A stretch of DNA of 6,378 bases from Microcaldota archaeon (GCA_021823945.1 JAKALW010000070.1:1-6378); one strand, 5' to 3'. Shown: positions 1 to 5,394, counted from the stretch's first letter. A program made the numbers and translations. The notes: a model not told the origin generated them from the letters alone.

Positions 1-3
1 ATC

Positions 4-549
4 TTACATTACAAGTTCAAGATAAAGTGCTACTGTCATATCTCTTTTTTTTGGAGAATAGGCAATTTTGAATCCTTTTTTCTGATAGAATTCAACTCTA
101 TCTGGATATGCATCCAAAGCCAGGAATCTTAGGGACATGAGCATATCTATCTCTTTTGCCTTTTGGATTGCGAATTTCAATAAATGCGTCGCGCCACCAC
201 GGCCGACTTCCATCTTATCAGTGGCTAATTTTGCGATTAACAGGCAAGGCATATTATTGGCAAAAATCCGGTATGGCTTTGACTTGACTTTTATTCCGCT
301 TAGCTTCCTGTCCCCTGCAAGTTTGAATGAGCCAAAAGTCAGGGTTATGTAACTAATCAGTTTTGAATTTGATTTCTCAAAAAGAAGGTATGTCTCACTT
401 AACCTGCCCGCCTGATTGGCAAGCGCATCCTTTGATAGGAATTCATTTTCAATTTTTGAACCACAATCAAAATGAGACAAAAGAATAAGATGCTCCTGCT
501 TCAGCCTTTCTATCACTATGTCTTTTTCATTGAGCGCCAAAACTGTCAT
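4..549 (-). CDS. GNAT-family N-acetyltransferase, toxin-like (TacT/AtaT-type)
   Basis: The 181-residue protein has the single-domain GNAT fold that transfers an acetyl group from acetyl-CoA. Visible signatures are the acetyl-CoA loop at about residues 103-127 (LLIAKLATD, then GRGGATHLL) and a C-terminal FYQKKGF segment (about 154-160), whose Tyr matches the general-acid position of the family. An early FLSKDALANQAGRLSETYLLF stretch, broken here as EFL (36-38) and DALANQAG (41-48), is typical of the GNAT toxins that acetylate aminoacyl-tRNA. A GTG at 555 is possible, but GAAGGTG at 555-561 looks like the ribosome binding site and would overlap it, so ATG at 549 is preferred. The gene sits 12 nt downstream of a 48-codon ORF in an apparent operon. 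GNAT family is secure; the toxin role is inferred from sequence type and context, and an ordinary acetyltransferase remains possible. Confidence 0.85.
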   Translation of the reverse strand: MTVLALNEKDIVIERLKQEHLILLSHFDCGSKIENEFLSKDALANQAGRLSETYLLFEKSNSKLISYITLTFGSFKLAGDRKLSGIKVKSKPYRIFANNMPCLLIAKLATDKMEVGRGGATHLLKFAIQKAKEIDMLMSLRFLALDAYPDRVEFYQKKGFKIAYSPKKRDMTVALYLELVM

Positions 550-554
550 GCGCA

Positions 555-561
555 CACCTTC
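555..561 (-). promoter_or_regulatory. Ribosome binding site that decides the GNAT start
   Basis: On the minus strand GAAGGTG lies 5 nt before ATG 549 and directly after the TAA of the upstream small ORF. It matches the archaeal Shine-Dalgarno consensus and overlaps the alternative GTG start at 555, arguing against that longer form. Confidence 0.55.
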
Positions 562-708
562 TTACAAAACAACAGTATATTTGGCCTTCATCGCAGACTT
601 TATTGTTTTGATGCGCGCCTTTTCATTTGTCTTATCATTGAGGCTAGCCAGGAATTCCTTAGTTTGCTTTCCGGTAAGTTCAATGAGAGATCTGATTTGC
701 CTTGCCAT
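562..708 (-). CDS. 48-residue small protein upstream of GNAT gene, candidate antitoxin
   Basis: This short ORF begins MARQIRSLIELTG and ends AKYTVVL. It is very basic (Lys/Arg-rich), appears mostly helical, and has no cysteine or membrane segment. A GGTG ribosome binding site (GGGTGTAAAAA before the ATG) supports the start, and a TATA-like box lies about 80 nt upstream. It precedes the acetyltransferase by 12 nt, as antitoxins precede GNAT toxins. Known partners are usually ribbon-helix-helix proteins (DUF1778) of about 90 residues. This one is half that length and I cannot see a clear ribbon-helix-helix pattern, so it could be a new minimal antitoxin, a truncated one, or an unrelated small protein. 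Confidence 0.55.
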   Translation of the reverse strand: MARQIRSLIELTGKQTKEFLASLNDKTNEKARIKTIKSAMKAKYTVVL

Positions 709-784
709 TTTTTACACCCAGTATATTACTTTTCCATTTCAAGTATTAAATCATATCGTTTTTGTAATATTTAGTTTTGAGAAA

Positions 785-797
785 TTAATATATAAAG
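785..797 (-). promoter_or_regulatory. TATA-box promoter for the small ORF / GNAT operon
   Basis: On the minus strand the sequence CTTTATATATTAA resembles an archaeal TATA box. Transcription would start near 765, leaving a leader of roughly 55 nt before the small ORF. The purine-rich BRE expected just upstream is weak, and the box is close to palindromic, so the direction rests on the gene position. Confidence 0.4.
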
Positions 798-967
798 AAA
801 AATAGAGACGTGTTTTCCAGTGTAATAATAATAATGTCGCTAATGTCGCAGTAAAAATTGTCAAATGTCCTAGTAGAAATAATCAAATAATAATCAAATT
901 AGATTATACTAAGACTATTTAGGTTTATCTAATATTATCTGCGTGAGTTAGTTATGCTCTCAGAAAT
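798..967. other. AT-rich spacer with no gene seen
   Basis: I see no supported coding region, tRNA or structured RNA here. The only local pattern is a short duplicated TAATGTCGC (around 832-850) and several AATAAT-type runs. It separates the toxin-like operon from decayed peptidase sequence and looks like non-functional filler. Confidence 0.4.
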
Positions 968-1110
968 TCATTCAAACCCTTCAGTGTCTATCCATTCTGC
1001 CTTGGCTAAAACCCACCAGTCTTCGGCAAGTCCTTGAAGCAGGTATTCGTATGGTAAATAGCCATAACCATTGTCGCCCCAATCTGCGCCAAGCTGTTGC
1101 ATACAAAATC
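968..1110 (-). pseudogene. Remnant of papain-like (C1A) cysteine peptidase, C-terminal end
   Basis: The frame ending at 968 reads GADWGDNGYGYLPYEYL, then LAEDWW and AEWIDTEGF. This matches the end of C1-family peptidases, where KNSWGxxWGDxGYxYxPYxY follows the catalytic Asn. Shifting frame by one base just upstream gives DFVCNSLG (1110 down to about 1090), which resembles the expected FIVKNSWG, with the catalytic Asn kept and Trp changed to Leu. Stop codons appear immediately further upstream and the Cys and His catalytic regions are absent, so this is about 45 residues of a protein normally of 220 or more. An ATG at 1102 would allow a 44-residue ORF, but the frameshifted homology argues for a decayed gene. 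Confidence 0.6.
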
Positions 1111-1185
1111 TCTTGGTCTTGGACTTTAAAAAGAAATCTACGACGATATAAAACTTATATTTTTGGTTATTTAAAAAGGTCAGAA

Positions 1186-1327
1186 GTGAATGAGGTCAGG
1201 AGTTCCGGTTTGAAGTCAAGTAAGGTTGCCAACTAATATAGTCAGGCGTTCGGGCTTGATGGCAAGTTGTAGTCCGGCGTCTGGGAATTGATTCCAAGTC
1301 GCAGTCAGGCGTCTGGGTTTGAAGTCA
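1186..1327 (+). repeat. Repeat array A: four tandem GTCAGGCGT...GAAGTCA units at 3' end of ATP-grasp gene
   Basis: Units begin at 1195, 1241, 1272 and 1304, giving steps of 46, 31 and 32 bp. Each has a GTCAGG or GTCCGG head, a GCGT-type core, a variable middle of about 7-10 bp, and a GAAGTCA or similar tail. A GTGAATGAG leader (1186-1194) precedes the first unit, and the longer 46-bp step contains GGTTGCCAACTAATATA. The last unit runs into the neighbouring gene: its GAAGTCA tail contains the TGA stop codon (1325-1327, minus strand). The same sequence family recurs at four other places in the window. Confidence 0.85.
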
Positions 1328-2629
1328 CTGCCTGAAAATCCAAAGCCGCAACTCGGCCTTTTTGCCGTCAATCGCTCCGTTTCCCACCATTTCCTCGGCA
1401 ACAGCCATTGTCACGCCGTGCATTTTCATCTTTCTGATGCACCTTTCCATCTCCCCCAAGTGATGGGGATTGTCAAGCCTGTAGAAAAACGCGTTTGGCT
1501 GCATCCGGGCATTTCCAGGCTTTAGGACTATTTCTTCCACTTCAGAAGCCTTTGCCCAGCGGCATATGGCCTTGCATGTGTCGGCGCTGTCCCCAGCCAG
1601 GCTTAAATAGCTTGATTTTGGGACTGAAACCCAAAACTCAATCTCCTCGCTGTGCAGGTTTATCCGCCTGTTGACATTGAACTTCTGGAGAAGCGGGATG
1701 AAGTCCAAATTGTCAATGAAAATACCCGGATTGCCAACATGCGCCTTGATTTTGGATATGATTTCCTGGCTTGCCTGCCTGAAATAGCGCAGGACAATGT
1801 CTTTCCCCTCTTCAAGCTTAAGTCCTGACTCGAGTTTTCTCAAAAAGTCCGCAAGTGTCGCATATTCCACCGCATGCCCGCGGCCCTCCAGTTCAGATGT
1901 TATGCCGTCAATCTCATATGGCATGTCCTTGTACGTCTTTGCGCTTTGTGACACAAGCCACACGCGCATGGTCTCTTGCGGAATGTCTATTGCCGACATG
2001 TATCGGGAAACCAAATTCTCCTTGCACCCGCGCATCTTGTGAATCTGCGTGGCCACGACAAAAGTCAGTTGGGACTCCCCAAAATCAGTGAGCCACGGGA
2101 TTATCCTGTCCCCTGACTTTTCAAGGGTGAAATCAGCCCGGAGTATGCGCTTTTGATGGCAGGGGTCTATGGCGTCCGCGACAATTTGCGCGCAATTTTT
2201 GAGATTTTCAAACATGCCTGAGTCAATCTGCATTCCGTAAGGTATGGAAAACGAGTATTTGTTCCTGTTTTGCTCGACCGACACTGCGCTGTCCGTGCCG
2301 AATACCTGGCACTGATACATATTTCCAAGATGCCAGGGCATCCAGGACGCCTTTGCCGAACCTGCCGCGCGAAGTACGCAGCTTTTGAATACCTCGTCTG
2401 CAAAGTCGCGGTCGGCATTGTCCTTGAAGCGATTCTTCTTGATTATCCTGTTCACCGCGCCTTCGCCAAGCTCCCTTTCAAAGAGTTTTTCAGTTTCACG
2501 GTGCGCAAGCAAAAAATCCAAAGCCGCGTCCCTGTGCTTTATCATTTTTAGCTCATTCCACATTGAATATGGCAGTACCTGGACTTTCCCAAGCCCCGAA
2601 GCCGGGATGATTCTTGACTGTGAAACCAT
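1325..2629 (-). CDS. Putative ATP-grasp superfamily protein, C-terminus possibly truncated
   Basis: The 434-residue protein resembles ATP-grasp ligases of the glutathionylspermidine-synthase-like type. Support is RADFTLEKSGDRIIPWLTDF (164-183; compare RxDFxL...iEiN), a pre-ATP-grasp stretch MRVWLVSQSAKTYKDMPYEI (221-240) with ELEGRGHAVEYA, then IVLKPGNA (367-374) carrying the expected ATP-binding Lys, VAEEMVGNG (410-418) at the nucleotide hinge, and ELRLWIFR (426-433). These enzymes join a carboxylate to an amine using ATP; the substrate is unknown. It stops soon after ELRLWIF, where relatives usually continue with metal-binding residues, and the TGA comes from a repeat unit. A TTG at 2644 is possible, but a TATA box at 2651-2658 puts transcription start at about the ATG at 2629, implying a leaderless mRNA. 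The gene is solid; the family is inferred from motifs. Confidence 0.7.
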   Translation of the reverse strand: MVSQSRIIPASGLGKVQVLPYSMWNELKMIKHRDAALDFLLAHRETEKLFERELGEGAVNRIIKKNRFKDNADRDFADEVFKSCVLRAAGSAKASWMPWHLGNMYQCQVFGTDSAVSVEQNRNKYSFSIPYGMQIDSGMFENLKNCAQIVADAIDPCHQKRILRADFTLEKSGDRIIPWLTDFGESQLTFVVATQIHKMRGCKENLVSRYMSAIDIPQETMRVWLVSQSAKTYKDMPYEIDGITSELEGRGHAVEYATLADFLRKLESGLKLEEGKDIVLRYFRQASQEIISKIKAHVGNPGIFIDNLDFIPLLQKFNVNRRINLHSEEIEFWVSVPKSSYLSLAGDSADTCKAICRWAKASEVEEIVLKPGNARMQPNAFFYRLDNPHHLGEMERCIRKMKMHGVTMAVAEEMVGNGAIDGKKAELRLWIFRQ

Positions 2630-2650
2630 ATTAAAATAGGTCAAATTTAT

Positions 2651-2658
2651 TTTATAAA
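2651..2658 (-). promoter_or_regulatory. TATA box for the ATP-grasp gene (leaderless start)
   Basis: TTTATAAA sits about 26 nt upstream of ATG 2629 on the minus strand, the normal archaeal distance from TATA box to transcription start. The message would begin at or next to the start codon, and no Shine-Dalgarno site is seen. Repeat array A' lies just upstream of this promoter. Confidence 0.6.
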
Positions 2659-2660
2659 GA

Positions 2661-2732
2661 TGACTTATGGCTTCGATTCACTAACGCCTGACTTTGCTTG
2701 ACTTCTCTTCACCTGCGCCTGACCTCATTAAC
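2661..2732 (-). repeat. Repeat array A': two units in inverted orientation upstream of ATP-grasp gene
   Basis: Read on the minus strand, units start at 2723 (GTCAGGCGC...GAAGTCAAG, to 2697) and 2692 (GTCAGGCGTTAGTG, with a degenerate AAGTCA tail to 2661), again 31 bp apart. GTTAATGAG (2724-2732) precedes the outer unit, matching GTGAATGAG in front of array A. The outer 45-50 bp of A and A' are therefore imperfect inverted repeats flanking the ATP-grasp gene, including an AAAAAGGT stretch further out on both sides. Confidence 0.75.
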
Positions 2733-2759
2733 TTCAAAACCTTTTTCAGAATAGGAGGA

Positions 2760-2878
2760 GGTTTGCCAACTAATGTAGTCAGGAGCTTGTGTTATAAATC
2801 AAGAAGGGTTGCCAACTAATGCAGTCAGGCGTTTGTGTCAGAAGTCATTATGCAGTCAGGCGTATGTGCCCGAAGTCA
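2760..2878 (+). repeat. Repeat array B: three units at the 3' end of the zinc-ribbon gene
   Basis: Units start at 2778, 2824 and 2855, giving steps of 46 and 31 bp, the same order of spacings as in array A. The motif TTGCCAACTAATG precedes the first two units (2763 and 2809 regions) and also occurs in array A. The last GAAGTCA ends at 2878, one base before the TAA stop (2880-2882) of the adjoining gene. With the inverted array A' to the left it forms a large imperfect palindrome in the 2661-2878 intergenic region. Confidence 0.8.
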
Positions 2879-2879
2879 A

Positions 2880-4040
2880 TTAATCTAATATTCTACCAGA
2901 GCTTTGGCACATGTCGCAGAAATAGCCTTTTCTCCAGATTGTCCCGAACTTGTGGCAAGTCGGGCAGGCAACGTATGTGCCGGTCTTTTTTGTAAATGTC
3001 CCGGTGCTGTTGCACGCCTTGCAGTGCCTGACGACGTATTTCTTGCCAAAGCATTTCGGGCAGACTACTCCTGGGTTTTTGTCAACGAAATCTGGATTTT
3101 CACTGCCATACAATTGATTATTAGAATTTGAAGGATTTTCCGTTTCATGCCCTGCCTTATCCGGATTGGAAGCATTATTCATGCCGTGGCTTGCATGATT
3201 GGAACTGGCTGGACTGTTTTGCATGCCCGGCTTTGCAGCGCTTGAACCTTTTTTGCCATTCACCGGCGTCTCAAAGCCAGTGTTTATCCTGCCGCGGCCG
3301 TGGCATTTCTTGCACGGGAACCTGACTTTGCCCCTGCACACTTTGCATGTGACCTTGACGAGTTTTGGGATTTCACCCTTGCCAAGGCATTGCGGGCATG
3401 GAATCAAGTCCTTGTCAGAGCTTTCTCCATGGCATTGCGGGCAGGTAATCCATTTCTTTGGATATTCGCGCTCTGAGTTTTCTTCCCTTTCTGAATATTC
3501 CCTTTCAGTGGTTTCCTGCCTGCCATTGGAACTGGAATATTGCCTTGCCTCATAGCGTTCCCTGTTTTTGAAAAAGCCATGGTCGCGCGAGTATGAATTG
3601 CCGCGCGCGTCTTCCCTGTGGGAACGTCCCCTGTCAGATGGGCGATTGCTGTCCTTTGCATATCCTCTATCGGGGCGCCTGCTATCGCGTGAAAACCCGC
3701 TTCCTGAATCCCTTGCGTATCTGCCTTGTGAACCTGTCCTGCCTTGTGAATATCCCCTGCCTGAAGGGCGTCCGCTTTCTTTTGAATCCCTGCCGGAAAA
3801 ACGTCCGCTGTCCCTTGGGCCTTCCCTGTCTCTTGAAAATCCTCTTTCCTGGGAGTCATCCCTGTTTTTCGAGTATCTGCGTGAATCTCCCCTTGCCCTT
3901 GAATAGCTCCTTTCTGCTGTGCGCCCCCTGCTTGAATAGCCCGTTACCCTCGGCTCTTCCCTTGAAGGCGCGCGTTTGCTGCCCATGGAGTAACCCCTTT
4001 TCTTAGGGGAATTTGTCCTGTTATATTTCGGGAAAGACAT
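2880..4040 (-). CDS. Disordered R/S/G-rich protein with two DnaJ-type CxxC zinc modules
   Basis: The 386-residue protein has two halves. Residues 1-194 are low complexity, dominated by Arg, Ser, Gly, Asp and Tyr with recurring RGYS, GFSRDS and SGR motifs, and probably unfolded. The remainder holds eight CxxC pairs in two sets of four: at about 200, 215, 232 and 243, then after an Asn/Ser-rich linker at about 327, 340, 359 and 375. The CPQCxGxG and CKKCHGRG forms match the zinc-binding centre of DnaJ, but no J domain or substrate-binding domain is present. By analogy it may bind RNA or unfolded protein; this is inference. GTG at 4058 would extend the frame into the repeat, whereas ATG 4040 has AAGGA about 9 nt upstream and is preferred. 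The ORF is tightly bracketed by repeat units. Its base composition may favour spurious ORFs on the other strand, but eight ordered CxxC pairs confirm this strand. Confidence 0.8.
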   Translation of the reverse strand: MSFPKYNRTNSPKKRGYSMGSKRAPSREEPRVTGYSSRGRTAERSYSRARGDSRRYSKNRDDSQERGFSRDREGPRDSGRFSGRDSKESGRPSGRGYSQGRTGSQGRYARDSGSGFSRDSRRPDRGYAKDSNRPSDRGRSHREDARGNSYSRDHGFFKNRERYEARQYSSSNGRQETTEREYSEREENSEREYPKKWITCPQCHGESSDKDLIPCPQCLGKGEIPKLVKVTCKVCRGKVRFPCKKCHGRGRINTGFETPVNGKKGSSAAKPGMQNSPASSNHASHGMNNASNPDKAGHETENPSNSNNQLYGSENPDFVDKNPGVVCPKCFGKKYVVRHCKACNSTGTFTKKTGTYVACPTCHKFGTIWRKGYFCDMCQSSGRILD

Positions 4041-4043
4041 TGT

Positions 4044-4078
4044 TTGACTTCCTTGCACCTACGCCTGACCTCATTCAC
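4044..4078 (-). repeat. Repeat unit B': single inverted unit in the leader of the zinc-ribbon gene
   Basis: On the minus strand GTGAATGAG (4078-4070) leads into GTCAGGCGTAGGTGC and GGAAGTCAA (ending 4044), three bases before ATG 4040. It matches the unit at 2855-2878 unusually well, including the variable middle (GTAxGTGC in both), so the gene carries a near-perfect inverted repeat of about 25 bp at its two ends. AAGGA within the unit may also serve as the ribosome binding site. Confidence 0.75.
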
Positions 4079-4145
4079 AGGAAACCTTATTTGATATTGA
4101 TTGATTTCAAGATTGGGCGATTAGTTGATAACTTAAGCTCCCAAT

Positions 4146-4154
4146 GTATATAAA
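4146..4154 (-). promoter_or_regulatory. TATA box, probable promoter of the zinc-ribbon gene
   Basis: TTTATATAC on the minus strand is a good archaeal TATA box. Transcription would start near 4125 and give a leader of about 85 nt that includes repeat unit B'. The box is nearly symmetric (TATATAAAT on the plus strand), so plus-strand use cannot be excluded, but no gene is seen on that side. A weaker alternative, AAATAAGG near 4085-4092, would give a short leader. Confidence 0.45.
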
Positions 4155-4237
4155 TGGTTAGAATATGCCGTCTGTGCAACAGTTCCCGACCTCAATCCAT
4201 CCTTCATTAATTAAAAAATAGGTCTGAAATTACTATG

Positions 4238-4292
4238 GTAAGGCGTCTAGGTTGTAATGGCAAGCAAAGTCAGGCGTTCAGGTTAGAAATCA
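4238..4292 (+). repeat. Repeat array C: two units at the 3' end of the SerK-like gene
   Basis: Units start at 4238 (GTAAGGCGTCTAGG, degenerate head) and 4269 (GTCAGGCGTTCAGG with tail GAAATCA), again 31 bp apart. The tail of the second unit contains the TGA stop (4290-4292, minus strand) of the adjoining ORF at the same offset, 21 bases from the GTC head, as in array A. Confidence 0.75.
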
Positions 4293-4658
4293 CGAAATCA
4301 AATGTTCGAAATTCTGTTTTACCTTTGCAAGAGTTTCCTGCAGCACGCCATTGGCCTCAGCAAGAGGAAGCTTGAGCCACTCGAGCGGTATGTCGAGCTT
4401 TGCGCGCAGGAATTCATGCCTTGTGGATTTGGGCGGGAATAGCTTGCCCTTCAACGCTTCATCCCATATTGTCTGCGAATTGTAATGCCTGCGCATAAGG
4501 ACTGTGTTGCCATTGACAAGTTCAGTCTTGAAATAATAGTCCTGTACATAATGCACATTTTCCGGCGCAAATGTTGCAAGGAGCTTTGACTGCATGTCAA
4601 TCCTGTAATCAACGCCTGTTTTGTCCGCAAGGAAAACATAACTTCCCGTGCCGTTCAC
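4290..4658 (-). CDS. SerK-like protein, C-terminal part (separated by frameshift)
   Basis: This 122-codon frame carries the C-terminal half of an archaeal SerK-like (ParB/sulfiredoxin-fold) protein. The key motif is FPPKSTRH (74-81), matching SPKTTRH in Thermococcus SerK, followed by LDIPLEWL (compare IDVKLEEL). It would start with GTG 4658, overlapping the stop of the upstream frame by 4 nt (GTGA), which could suggest coupled genes. A better explanation is that one A is missing from the A5 run at 4675-4679: restoring it joins the upstream frame through KKCLFHAVNGTGSYVFLAD without a break, giving about 318 residues. The conserved elements of the two frames then fall in the order seen in SerK. 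It is best read as one gene with a frameshift or sequencing error. About 25 residues extend beyond the usual SerK end, finishing inside repeat array C. Confidence 0.7.
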   Translation of the reverse strand: MNGTGSYVFLADKTGVDYRIDMQSKLLATFAPENVHYVQDYYFKTELVNGNTVLMRRHYNSQTIWDEALKGKLFPPKSTRHEFLRAKLDIPLEWLKLPLAEANGVLQETLAKVKQNFEHLIS

Positions 4659-5245
4659 AGCATGAAATAGGCACTTTTTGACTCAATCATGCCTCTGCCC
4701 ACATCAAAATTGCATTTTGAGCCTGCAAATTTCGCGATTATCTCGCTTGTGAAAGGCACTGTGACTATAGGGTACCATGCGCCAATTCGAACTTCCGTGT
4801 CATAATCGTGGACAAAAGCTGGCATGAGAATGTAGCCGTGTTTTTGGAGCGTGGCGAACTTATGGTGCCCATTGAGTATGAGAACCCGGTTGTGCTGCAC
4901 TGGAACGGGGTGTTTCTCTCCTATGCCGTTTTCAGTTATGTCTATCAGGGGGAATGGCCATGCATCGGCGTTCTTGAGCTTCTTGCTTTTCGCCCTGAGT
5001 TCTGATTCAATTGTCTGCTCGTGGCCTATTGCCTTGGATATCTCCACCAGGCGGATTGAATCAATAGCCTTTTTCAGGTCAGAAAGGGTTACAAGCTCGT
5101 TTGAATGGAGAGGCGAAATGTCCTTGAACGCAGTTATGAAGGTTATGTCCCTGGATATTTTGGCAGGGAGCCGGATTGTGCAGTTGCTGCGCAACTGGCT
5201 GTAATTGCCACCAGACCTATTGTTGCCTGTTTGGGGATTGATCAT
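4655..5245 (-). CDS. SerK-like (ParB/Srx-fold) protein, N-terminal part, ends at frameshift
   Basis: This 196-residue frame resembles the N-terminal part of the archaeal free serine kinase SerK, which phosphorylates L-serine to O-phosphoserine for cysteine synthesis. Matching elements are ISKAIGHEQTIESEL (69-83; SerK has MKPHEQLVQKEL, whose HEQ Glu is the proposed catalytic base), ILNGHHKFATLQKHG (123-137; SerK has VDGHHRWAGLQKLG) and VRIGAWYP (152-159). Differences are Asn for Asp and Lys for Arg in the GHH motif, and about 60 extra N-terminal residues not expected in SerK, so substrate and activity are uncertain. Frame 0 ends at AYFML then TGA; adding one A at 4675-4679 continues into the downstream frame. 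The ATG at 5245 follows GGCGTGAT, a weak Shine-Dalgarno match; an upstream TTG at 5290 is the alternative. A TTTTTAAT element near 5311-5318 may be its TATA box. Confidence 0.7.
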   Translation of the reverse strand: MINPQTGNNRSGGNYSQLRSNCTIRLPAKISRDITFITAFKDISPLHSNELVTLSDLKKAIDSIRLVEISKAIGHEQTIESELRAKSKKLKNADAWPFPLIDITENGIGEKHPVPVQHNRVLILNGHHKFATLQKHGYILMPAFVHDYDTEVRIGAWYPIVTVPFTSEIIAKFAGSKCNFDVGRGMIESKSAYFML

Positions 5246-5394
5246 TGAATCACGCCAATAGAATCCAAATTCCCGGCTGCTTCTTGTCAATGTGAAATAA
5301 CGGAATGAGAATTAAAAAGTGTTTCTAATGGTGGCAAGGCATGAAATCCTACATTTTCATAGCGGAAAAACATGCCCCTGACTTCCACAAAAAG

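Noticed and set aside
1186..1327. CRISPR array
   Set aside because: Units are imperfect, the constant parts are short and interrupted by a variable middle, true spacers are only about 5-20 bp, and copies occur in both orientations. No cas genes are present.
1216..1401. 61-codon minus-strand ORF reading through repeat array A
   Set aside because: It is an alternative frame over the end of the ATP-grasp gene and the repeats, with no ribosome binding site or recognisable domain.
2661..2878. Transposon with target-site duplications
   Set aside because: The flanks of the palindromic block do not show a matching duplication and no transposase is encoded in the window, so only a repeat call is supported.
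3199..4006. Several long open frames on the plus strand and in other minus frames over the zinc-ribbon gene
   Set aside because: They are shadows of the low-complexity R/S/G-rich coding region. The minus frame with ordered CxxC pairs is the real gene.
4186..4200. Possible degenerate 13th repeat unit (minus strand GATTGAGGTCGGGA)
   Set aside because: It resembles the GAATGAGGTCAGGCGT leader and head but lacks the core and GAAGTCA tail and does not fit the 31/46-bp spacing.
4155..4237. Plus-strand RNA gene driven by the symmetric TATA box near 4147
   Set aside because: No tRNA, C/D-box or other recognisable RNA structure is seen, and the only ORF there is 18 codons long.
5371..5390. CCCCTGACTTCCAC as an inverted repeat unit
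   Set aside because: Only a short resemblance to the head and tail; no core, no spacing, and it lies outside the island.
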